DNA of 12,476 nt, from the NCBI GenBank assembly GCA_022592445.1, contig JABYQR010000678.1:1-12476 (forward strand). Direction: 5' to 3'. This DNA comes from Cytidiella melzeri. Its lineage: Eukaryota > Basidiomycota > Agaricomycetes > Polyporales > Irpicaceae. The position numbers and the translations under genes were made by a program. This document shows, piece after piece, positions 6,495 through 12,469 of the stretch. The notes beneath the pieces were generated by a model. The model searched no databases, was not told the origin of the DNA, and saw only the letters and a list, made by a program, of their open reading frames with translations. Numbering within the stretch: the stretch's first letter is position 1; each line of letters opens with the position of its first letter.

Positions 6495-7522
6495 TCGTCA
6501 TTTTCTTTGATCCGAATGTTATGGTAACCCCATCGTACATCAAACTTAGTGAAGATTTTGGCTTGACGAAGTCGATTGGTGATGTCTGATACCAAGGGGA
6601 GTGGGTAGCGGTTTTTGATTGTAATGTCATTCAACCGTCGATAATCCTGAACAAGCCGAAGCTTGCCATCCTTCTTCTTGACGAAGAATACCGGTGAGGC
6701 CATGGGCGACTTGGATGGGACAATATATCCTTTCGCTAGGTTTTCCTCAATAAACTTGTCTAACTCCGCTTGTTCATTAGGAGACATGGGGTAGACCTTG
6801 GATCTGAACATCTTTGGGTTCTCTGTTAGATCAATCGTGTGATCCCAGGGTTGGTGCTCTGGGAGGCGCTGTGATGCTTCTTCGGAAAAGACTTTCTGGT
6901 GTCTACGGTATTCTTCTGGAACCATCTGTTCGAACGTCTGTTGCTCTTTGGATTGATGGGCCTTAGCTGCAATGTCTGTTGAGTACGTATAGCTAGCACA
7001 GGACCAAAGCTCTTCTTTGGTGTCCTGAATGATACCGGCTCTGAGCCAGGCTCGCCTCTGCTTCCGATTGGCTGTGATAGACTGGAAGGGCTCGAAGTCT
7101 TCTTCGGCTTCCAGTTCCATTTCTCCGGTAGCCCAATTGATCTTGGGGTTTGCTTTGCGAAGCCAGGGTAGGCCTAGAATACAATCTTCTGGACCAATGT
7201 CTGTGACCAAAAAGGTTGCATTTTCCTTGATAGCCCCAACTTGTAGTTCGAGCTCTGCTCTGTGTGTGATACGTCCTCCTTGATTTAGAGTCCCATCGAT
7301 GTTATGGAGTGGGATCTGTCTTTCTAAGGGGACCGTACGTACTCGGTGCCGATTGACAAAGTCTTGACTCAGGAATAAAGCGGTGGCTCCTGAGTCGATC
7401 ATGGCTTTGATGCCTTGTTCTCTAAACACTCCTTTGAGCGTGATAGGAACTCGGAAGTGCATGCTAAGCGGGTCTATTTCGGGTACTATGCAGGACAACA
7501 AGGTTTCAAAGTAGTTATACAT
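6446..7522 (-). CDS. pol: Element B pol: aspartic protease and reverse transcriptase N-terminal half
   Basis: The N-terminal part of Pol. Residues 22-135 form a retropepsin-like protease with the catalytic IDSGAT motif (Asp43) and the flap-side ILGLPWL block (115-121). After a linker come RT fingers and palm: SPVFFVKKKDGKLRLVQDYR (276-295) and KFDVRWGYHNIRI with catalytic Asp328. The last residues are out of frame: the true protein continues in the ORF at 4116-6494, the shift being at the TT of 6459-6460. The frame is open upstream of ATG 7522 to 7591, giving about 20 further residues that may belong to pol, so the ATG is probably internal. No gag precedes it; instead the truncated ORF1 of element C points the other way. 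Confidence 0.88.
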   Translation of the reverse strand: MYNYFETLLSCIVPEIDPLSMHFRVPITLKGVFREQGIKAMIDSGATALFLSQDFVNRHRVRTVPLERQIPLHNIDGTLNQGGRITHRAELELQVGAIKENATFLVTDIGPEDCILGLPWLRKANPKINWATGEMELEAEEDFEPFQSITANRKQRRAWLRAGIIQDTKEELWSCASYTYSTDIAAKAHQSKEQQTFEQMVPEEYRRHQKVFSEEASQRLPEHQPWDHTIDLTENPKMFRSKVYPMSPNEQAELDKFIEENLAKGYIVPSKSPMASPVFFVKKKDGKLRLVQDYRRLNDITIKNRYPLPLVSDITNRLRQAKIFTKFDVRWGYHNIRIKENDEWKGAFVTNRGLLSLR

Positions 7523-7583
7523 ATCGTTAAATAAAACTGAAGACTGCGAATCAGGCTGCTGCGCGGGACGGGTATTTTCTACA

Positions 7584-8234
7584 GTGTTTGATCAACTCGA
7601 CGCAGAGCACGCACGTGGCAAGAGTCACAAGTACACGGAAAAGGAACTCAAGGCTATTGCCTCCTACGTCGGTCGTCGTAAACCCAAGGGTTCCGCCCTT
7701 ACACACAGATTCCCCACAGTAGAGGAGTTTGAAAAACTCCGCGCCGAGTCCAAAGAGTTCGCCGCCCGCACTGCACGCGAACGAGCTGAGGCATTAGCAA
7801 GTCTCCCCAAGAAGCCTTCGTTAGCAGAACGCTTCCCAGTCCGGCCCGCTACCAACCCTAGCGCAGCCCTCATAGCAGCAAAGCCGACTCTCATCGACTT
7901 CCGCAAGCACACTGTGGAAGACCTCCGAGGTATCTTCACTCCCAAGCTCACCGCCACACTCCAACGTCTGTCGATCCTCCCCACCATCGACAAATACCAC
8001 CAGCTTAACAAAGATACAAAGCGACAGTTTGAGCAGGAGAAACAGAAGCTAGAGAAGCTTCTAAAGGAATTACCAACCCGGGCCCCTGTCATCACTCATC
8101 GTGAGTGGCAACTGCTGGATTGGGGATTAAAGGCAATTGGAGGAATCCGTTTCACGGGTCTAAGGAGGAACTACGAACAGGTGTTCAAAGGGTTAGATAA
8201 AGTTTGGGCGGACGAGTACTTCATCTCGTTCTAA
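7584..8234 (+). CDS. ORF1 of element C: unrecognised protein, lacks its N-terminus
   Basis: A 216-codon frame homologous to the protein at 1341-2060. Shared blocks in order are a helical Lys/Glu/Arg-rich part ending in KKPSLAERF (77-84), KPTLIDF (100-106), GIFTPKLTA (116-124) and REWQLLDWGLKAIGG (173-187). The homologous region starts at about the first listed codon, GTG 7584, which is probably not a start codon: the other copy has about 23-27 more residues, and here the frame simply runs back into sequence belonging to element B. The gene is therefore 5'-truncated. It ends EYFISF-TAA, matching SYFDWIR-TAG in the other copy. After this TAA the same reading frame stays open all the way through gag. 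Its function is unknown. Confidence 0.75.
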   Translation: MFDQLDAEHARGKSHKYTEKELKAIASYVGRRKPKGSALTHRFPTVEEFEKLRAESKEFAARTARERAEALASLPKKPSLAERFPVRPATNPSAALIAAKPTLIDFRKHTVEDLRGIFTPKLTATLQRLSILPTIDKYHQLNKDTKRQFEQEKQKLEKLLKELPTRAPVITHREWQLLDWGLKAIGGIRFTGLRRNYEQVFKGLDKVWADEYFISF

Positions 8235-8549
8235 ATAGAATACAGTGTGGCTTCCCAAAGTCCCAATAGCAGTATCTGGTCCAGAGATCACCTCCCCTGT
8301 GAAAGTTATCCGCACGCCTTCAACCACGAAACAGTCAGAGACGAGTGTTACGATTCTGAAGAAGGACATCAACTTTGCGAAGTACAGCCGTGTCCAAACC
8401 GTTACAACGGAATTACATATCCGGGTCGTTTTGCAAATCAGTACCGGCCCATTCATCATTGGCAAGAGGATCGCATCCTTGAATCTCTCCCCCCCCTGCC
8501 GGAACCTGAAGAAGACTTCGATCGAACCTTCACGCAGGAACAGTACCAG
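8235..8549 (+). other. Open, cysteine-rich coding segment joining ORF1 to gag, element C
   Basis: There are 105 codons without a stop, in the same frame as both ORF1 and gag, and without an internal ATG. It contains Cys (8298-8300), Cys (8376-8378) and Cys (8391-8393), the latter two in CEVQPCPNR. It aligns with the broken segment at 2062-2310: same spacing from first Cys to CxxQPC (27 versus 28 residues) and shared His, Phe, Asp and Gly between. The second Cys of the C-x2-C pair is Tyr here, so a zinc site would be incomplete. The second half is acidic and Pro-rich (LPPLPEPEEDFD). It could be reached by readthrough of the ORF1 stop, be an N-terminal Gag extension with a non-AUG start, or be untranslated. 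Confidence 0.5.
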
Positions 8550-9806
8550 ATGGATTCCACCAACGTGTCCCAACATGCTTCCAGGGCAGCTACCCCGGCC
8601 CCTGTACAAGAATCATCCCCACCTCCCACTGCAGAACAGCTTCTGCACGCACTACTCCTCGGTCAGCAACAGCTGACACAAGCTATCACAGCGCTGGTTC
8701 AGAACCAGCAACCGGTCAACAACAGGTCACGGGAAAGGGTGGTAGAGAAACCCGCCAGTTTCAAAGGCAATGCAAGTAGTGACGCGCGTCGCTTTTTGGC
8801 CGCCTTCTCCATGTACGCACAGTTTAACGAGAAGCTGTCTCCGTACAATGCCCAAGGAGGTCAGACCCGGTTGGACCATCTCTGGATCTCGTCAGCCCTG
8901 TCATTTATGACAGAAGATGCGGCAGTTTGGGCTACGCCCCATATGGATTTGATTGCCAGCCATCAAATGGCATTCAACGGTGACTGGGATGACTTCAGGA
9001 CAGCATTCAAAGCACGATTTGAACCGGTTGATGAAATGGTGGATGCTAAAGCCAAGCTCAGGGAGCTGTGGCAAGGCAAAAAGACGGTTCCAGAATACAC
9101 GGCCCGATTCCGGGAAATCATGGACAGGACGGGATACTCGACACAGGATCTCCGAGATCGGTACTATGAACATCTGAGCACCACCATCAAGGATGAACTA
9201 GTCCACACTGCACGGTCCCATGTCACCCTCGTCGACCTGATCAATGTGGCCACTGACATCGACAATCGTCTTCGGGTCCGAGCTCAGGAAAAAGCTCGTG
9301 AACAAGGTCGGACAATTCCCAACGTGTTCAAATCCACCCCGGTCTCCACCTCGTCCCCGGCTCCTTTCGTCCAACCATCTAGGGATTCCAATGCTATGGA
9401 AATTGACGCGACTAAAGTCGGTCCCAATGGGAAAACACGCGCGGACTTCATGAAGGCAATGAATGGCAGATGTTACGGATGCGGATCAAAGGACCATCAG
9501 AAGAAGGATGGAAAACATGATCGTGAACTTTGTGGACACTGTGGTGGCAACCATCAGACGCAAGTTTGCCAAAGCCGGTTCCTTGGGTACCCACCTAGGC
9601 AACAAAAGGTGGCTGCTAGCACATTGTTTGATCCGTCTACTCCGGCCCCCTCGTCGTCCTCGTCCGCGAGGCCCTTACCTACCCCGCCTGCCGCAACCGT
9701 CGCCAGCTCTTCGTCTTCAACTCCGTTTGACTACGATGCCATCATGAAGCAGATGTCATCGCTCACGGACCAAGTCAAGCAGCTGGGAAATCAAAGGGAT
9801 TTTTAG
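8550..9806 (+). CDS. gag: Complete gag of element C (capsid and nucleocapsid)
   Basis: A 418-residue Gag protein that builds the virus-like particle. The start ATG 8550 is chosen because its MDSTNV aligns with MDPNQP of the gag at 2311, although the frame is open further upstream to the ORF1 stop. A Gln/Pro-rich head (1-60) leads to a capsid domain at about 66-235 (SFKGNASSDARRFL, then WDDFRTAFKARFEPVD, then VPEYTARFREIM), as in Retrotrans_gag proteins. The nucleocapsid has a first zinc knuckle CYGCGSKDH whose fourth Cys is replaced by Gly321, and a second, CGHCGGNHQTQVC, with one residue less than usual between Cys and His. A Ser/Pro-rich tail and a short coiled stretch (MSSLTDQVKQL) close it. 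The stop TAG follows five T residues, and pol begins in the -1 frame. Confidence 0.88.
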   Translation: MDSTNVSQHASRAATPAPVQESSPPPTAEQLLHALLLGQQQLTQAITALVQNQQPVNNRSRERVVEKPASFKGNASSDARRFLAAFSMYAQFNEKLSPYNAQGGQTRLDHLWISSALSFMTEDAAVWATPHMDLIASHQMAFNGDWDDFRTAFKARFEPVDEMVDAKAKLRELWQGKKTVPEYTARFREIMDRTGYSTQDLRDRYYEHLSTTIKDELVHTARSHVTLVDLINVATDIDNRLRVRAQEKAREQGRTIPNVFKSTPVSTSSPAPFVQPSRDSNAMEIDATKVGPNGKTRADFMKAMNGRCYGCGSKDHQKKDGKHDRELCGHCGGNHQTQVCQSRFLGYPPRQQKVAASTLFDPSTPAPSSSSSARPLPTPPAATVASSSSSTPFDYDAIMKQMSSLTDQVKQLGNQRDF

Positions 9807-9994
9807 ACAGGACTCCAGGTGAAACCGCACCCTCGAGTCCCTCTAGAAAGACCTACGTAGAAGAAGTGGAGGACAATGATGATTCCCCACGGACACAGTT
9901 TTTAGCCCCCCAAGTGTTCAATGTTAAAGCTGATTTGTTGCATGCAATTACTCATTTTTCTCTCTAAGAAATCAACATGCCATCAGCATCGAAG
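9806..9994 (+). pseudogene. pol: N-terminal start of element C pol, cut by element D
   Basis: In the -1 frame relative to gag, translation continues as DRTPGETAPSS and an acidic stretch (YVEEVEDNDD) into a segment resembling the lead-in to a retroviral-type protease. A stop at 9964-9966 breaks it, but adding one T to the five-T run at 9955-9959 would keep the frame open into NQHAISIEV, just before the protease would start. The LTR of element D then replaces the rest. No protease motif is reached, so identity rests on position and on composition. Confidence 0.5.
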
Positions 9995-10238
9995 TGTTAA
10001 CAACACCCAGGACAAAGGAAAAAATCAGCATAAAGATTGTACTGGTATTGGAGCAGCATGCTGTGCAAACGCCTGTTGTAACAGTTAAGGTTACACTCAC
10101 CAGATAAGTGGTTAACTTGAAGGGGAGATAGAGATATAGAGAGTAAGAGGTGTGGTGAGCGAAGTACTGGAGAGTACAAGGTAGTCCTTTATCAACAGAG
10201 TGGATAAGACTGAGGGGATATGCCCTCAGGAGTGCCTC

Positions 10239-10246
10239 TATATATA
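10239..10246 (-). promoter_or_regulatory. TATA box of element D LTR
   Basis: TATATATA, followed on the minus strand by GAGGCACTC and then a perfect 7-bp inverted repeat, sits about 560 bp into the LTR, matching a leftward LTR promoter with start near 10210-10220. Confidence 0.55.
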
Positions 10247-10576
10247 CATGAAGGGGAGGACCCCAGGTACTACCCTAAGACCCCTAATACCTACATGAGT
10301 AAGCGAAGTAATCTACCTTACTAAGCATGCCCTATGCCCTAGTGGTGCCACTTCAATAATCAACCAATAGCAATTGTCCCCATGACCTGACCCCATGACC
10401 CAGCTCCAAGGCTAGACTTGTTCTAGCTTGTTCTAAGACAAGGCTAGACTTTTCCAGAAGGTTCTATGAACTATGACATCATCTAATGGAATGTTCTAAA
10501 CTATGACATCATAGTTCCAGCAAGTTCCACAAGGTTCCAGAGAGTTCTATCATGTGATACACAAATAAGGAAAGGA

Positions 10577-10618
10577 GCGCATCAGCGCATCAGAGACAGA
10601 GGGCGCATCAGCGCATCA
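10577..10618. repeat. GCGCATCA repeats, two pairs
   Basis: GCGCATCAGCGCATCA occurs at 10577-10592 and again at 10603-10618, separated by GAGACAGAGG. It lies in U3 of element D beside the AGCGCT array. Confidence 0.85.
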
Positions 10619-10635
10619 ATTGATAGGCACTGAGA

Positions 10636-10740
10636 ATAAGCGCCGGAATAGGCGCCTGATAAGCGCCAGATAAGCGCTGGATAAGCGCCTAAATAGACGC
10701 CGGATAAGCGCTAGATAAGCGCTGGATAAGCGCTTAAATA
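10636..10740. repeat. Degenerate tandem array of GATAAGCGC units in U3 of element D
   Basis: About eight units of 12-14 bp built on ATAAGCGCC/T, several containing palindromes AGCGCT or GGCGCC. The array could fold into hairpins or bind a dimeric factor. A two-unit version of the same motif (AATAAGCGCT...GATAGGCGCC, about 3777-3799) occupies the same relative place in the LTR of element B. Confidence 0.75.
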
Positions 10741-10804
10741 TTCCCAATAATACCGTTGCCTGGTAAGGCAAGTCTTGTAGAAACATTGAAAATCTGTGAC
10801 ATTA

Positions 10805-10816
10805 CCCCCCCTTCTT
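10805..10816 (-). other. Polypurine tract of element D
   Basis: On the minus strand AAGAAGGGGGGG, followed by TAA and the LTR start TGTCACAG. The layout is the same as in element B and fixes the 3' LTR boundary. The interval from here to the pol stop at 11037 shows no ORF I would call, only a short CCCC/GGGG hairpin near 10937. Confidence 0.75.
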
Positions 10817-11036
10817 GCTTTGAACTCCGTGCAAAGAGTTTTGAACGAACACCTTGGTCATTGAGTCCACTTTTTCACCATTGTCAAGAGGGTGCCTAAG
10901 CAGTTCTGAGTGACTCTAGCGGCTTCTACCGACGCCCCTGACGGGGTTCACACCTCATTGGCTGATGGTAGTCTAGTCCGTACCCTCCTCGGTTGCGTCA
11001 TTGGATCGTGGATGATCCTTGGTGTGTTGTTCGTAC

Positions 11037-11149
11037 TTATATACAGTAAATCATAGCTGAGCGAATAGCTCGGGGATGATCGTCGTAGAATTTCTTTATT
11101 GCTTCTTGAGCATGCGTGATGTTTTCTACAGGTTCCCACGTGTCGTCGT
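11037..11149 (-). pseudogene. C-terminal part of the element D chromodomain, out of frame
   Basis: A 36-codon continuation reading DDTWEPVENITHAQEAI and ending SAMIYCI-TAA. It completes the chromodomain whose first half (YEVEKIL, QYYIRWKGYG) lies in the frame at 11126-11401. The break is at about 11148, where CC shortened to C would explain it. It has no start of its own. The sequence is clearly the end of Pol. Confidence 0.65.
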
Positions 11150-11401
11150 TGGTCCGTAGCCTTTCCAGCGTATGTAATACTGAAGCTTTTTGGCACGACC
11201 TGTACGTCTTGACTTGAGAATCTTCTCGACTTCGTATTCTTCTTCTCCGTCGATGATATCTGGCGGAGGCATCTCCAGCTTTTGGCCTTCGAATTCAGGT
11301 TCGTTGTACGGTACCAACTTGCTTGCATGGAATACAGGTGTATCCTTGGTGAACGTTCGGGCCATTCCAGTCTGAATGTGACCGGCGAAGCTTTTCAGCA
11401 A
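11126..11401 (-). CDS. pol: Element D pol: integrase C-terminus and first half of chromodomain
   Basis: This frame carries the end of the integrase C-terminal domain (VFHASKLVPYNEPEFEG, about residues 23-39) and then EYEVEKIL...QYYIRWKGYG, the start of a chromodomain. The ATG is internal; translation should arrive from the integrase ORF at 11295-12314 through a shift at the four-A run (T run 11392-11395 on the plus strand). It is lost again at about 11148. VFHAS-LVPY is the known end signature of Ty3/gypsy integrases. The pol part is real, the ORF boundaries are artefacts of the frameshifts. Confidence 0.75.
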   Translation of the reverse strand: MLKSFAGHIQTGMARTFTKDTPVFHASKLVPYNEPEFEGQKLEMPPPDIIDGEEEYEVEKILKSRRTGRAKKLQYYIRWKGYGPTTTRGNL

Positions 11402-12314
11402 TCTTGAATGGGCCGTAGTACTTGGCTGACAGCTTATGTCCAGATTTTTGGTAGTCTCTCAGATCTAGCATGACCTGATCGCCTTCGTTGAAGGGGACCT
11501 TCTGAACGTGCTTGTCATAGTACCATTTCATGCGTTCAGCCGCAAGTTGTAACGCTGCTTTAGCATGCTCTTGAGCTTGCAAGCGGTTCCACATGATGTC
11601 ATTCATGTCAGACCTTTTCAGGTCCTTAGTGAGCGTTGGACCAGCTCTAGGGTGTCTGCCGTATTCGAGGTAGAAAGGCGAGTGCTTAGTTCCCTCGTGC
11701 GCTGCATTGTTGTATGCGAACTCAGCCGAACTGAGCAGTCTAGCCCAGTCGTCATGTAGTTGATCAACGTAACAACGCAGGTACTGTTCGAGCGTTTGAT
11801 TAACTCGTTCAGTTTGACCATCAGTCTGCGGATGATATGCAGTAGTCATCGTAGATTCTATCCCTAGCATTTTACACCATTCCTGGAATAAATCTGCTGC
11901 GAATTGTGGACCTCGGTCGGAATTGATTTGCAAAGGTAACCCGTGAAGGGTCCAGACTCTCTCATAGAGTAGAGCTGCAAGATCCTTTGCCGAGAACTCG
12001 TTCACGATAGGGAAGAAGTGCGCCCTTTTAGTCAGGCGGTCTACGACTACGCAGATAGCATTGAAGCCATCAGACTCCGGTAACTGCGTAATCAAGTCGA
12101 CAGTCATGATATCCCATGGTTCGGCCGGAACCAGATTAGGGATGAGTGGTCCATAAGGCTGTTGCGGACGAGTCTTCATCCGCTGACATGTGTCACAGCC
12201 TGTCACGTATTTCTTGACATCAGTGGTTAAACCTGGCCACCAGTAGTTTCTCGAGATCAGTTCGTACGTTTTCCATCTGCCAGGATGTCCGGCAGAAGGT
12301 AGATCGTGATGCAT
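11295..12314 (-). CDS. pol: Element D pol: integrase
   Basis: The integrase of a chromovirus, which inserts the cDNA into host chromatin. The zinc site HHCC is His2/His3, His10, Cys40, Cys43. The catalytic core has Asp73 (TVDLI), Asp133 (NSDRGPQF) and Glu169 (GQTERVNQ), with 35 residues between the last two. The C-terminal GDQVMLDL...LSAKYYGPFKI begins the DNA-binding domain. Residues after about 307 (following FKIAEK) are out of frame; the true protein continues at 11126-11401. The ATG is inside Pol: upstream coding continues in another frame at 12257-12469. Catalytic residues are all present. Confidence 0.88.
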   Translation of the reverse strand: MHHDLPSAGHPGRWKTYELISRNYWWPGLTTDVKKYVTGCDTCQRMKTRPQQPYGPLIPNLVPAEPWDIMTVDLITQLPESDGFNAICVVVDRLTKRAHFFPIVNEFSAKDLAALLYERVWTLHGLPLQINSDRGPQFAADLFQEWCKMLGIESTMTTAYHPQTDGQTERVNQTLEQYLRCYVDQLHDDWARLLSSAEFAYNNAAHEGTKHSPFYLEYGRHPRAGPTLTKDLKRSDMNDIMWNRLQAQEHAKAALQLAAERMKWYYDKHVQKVPFNEGDQVMLDLRDYQKSGHKLSAKYYGPFKIAEKLRRSHSDWNGPNVHQGYTCIPCKQVGTVQRT

Positions 12315-12469
12315 CTGGATGATTTGGCGTTCAGATCTAATTTCTGATCTTTGGGGATGTAGACTTTTCCACGGTATAGGAGTAATCCGTTCTCAAAATT
12401 CCATTCCTCTAGTGATTTCTTGAACTCCCTAGGACCAGAGTTAAGTACTGATAGTCCTTGGTTCGTCAT
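12257..12469 (-). CDS. pol: Element D pol: linker between RNase H and integrase, partial
   Basis: The part up to about residue 45 (FENGLLLYRGKVYIPKD) matches the same place in element B (EDNGLVYYKGKLYIPKD), just upstream of the integrase zinc site. The remainder is read in a wrong frame after a shift at 12339-12340, where TTT shortened to TT would explain it. Pol continues beyond the right edge of the window, so the ATG at 12469 is not meaningful. Confidence 0.7.
   Translation of the reverse strand: MTNQGLSVLNSGPREFKKSLEEWNFENGLLLYRGKVYIPKDQKLDLNAKSSRCITIYLLPDILADGKRTN

Larger units (their letters stand above)
3155..7575 (-). mobile_element. Element B: Ty3/gypsy chromovirus, pol plus 3' LTR, reading leftwards
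   Basis: A minus-strand element with order (reading leftwards) protease, reverse transcriptase, RNase H, integrase, chromodomain, polypurine tract, LTR. The pol stop lies only a few bases before the polypurine tract, a compact and typical 3' end. It is inserted in gag of element A. Its own gag and 5' LTR are missing: the protease reading frame runs straight into the truncated ORF1 of element C near 7560-7590. The exact right edge cannot be set from sequence alone. Confidence 0.8.
7576..9994 (+). mobile_element. Element C: Ty3/gypsy retrotransposon fragment (ORF1, Cys-rich segment, gag, start of pol)
   Basis: A plus-strand fragment with the same gene order as element A but in a diverged copy. 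The 5' LTR, leader and first ~25 codons of ORF1 are missing at the junction with element B (about 7560-7590). On the right it is interrupted by the LTR of element D at 9995, just before the protease domain would begin. Gag is intact. Confidence 0.75.
9995..10801 (-). repeat. 3' LTR of element D (about 807 bp)
   Basis: On the minus strand it starts TGTCACAG directly after the polypurine tract and is proposed to end GTTGTTAACA, giving TGT...ACA termini. U3 holds tandem AGCGCTTATC units, GCGCATCA repeats, two TGACATCA sites (10475-10482 and 10504-10511) and a doubled CCCCATGACC (about 10379-10400). A TATA box at 10239-10246 is followed by an inverted repeat CTGAGGG...CCCTCAG (10210-10229) at the likely transcription start. 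A donor-like GTGAGT lies at 10100 in the leader, without a clear acceptor. The outer edge is inferred from termini; bases 9990-9994 would be the target-site copy. Confidence 0.65.

Noticed and set aside
7664..8095. A 143-codon minus-strand ORF opposite ORF1 of element C
   Set aside because: It is Ser/Arg-rich shadow sequence of a conserved plus-strand protein; the other ORF1 copy has no matching antisense ORF.
10037..10100. A leader intron in the element D LTR starting at GTGAGT (10100, minus strand)
   Set aside because: The donor is good, but the first acceptor is only 28 nt away and later AG sites lack a well-placed branch site, so I could not define an intron as in elements A and B.
3155..10801. 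CRISPR array or satellite in the repeated U3 regions
   Set aside because: The repeats are short, degenerate and lack unique spacers; they lie inside LTR promoters of a eukaryotic retrotransposon.
10948..11328. A 126-codon minus-strand ORF over the end of element D pol
   Set aside because: It runs in a different frame from the chromodomain and integrase, which are recognisable in their own frames; the overlap is chance.
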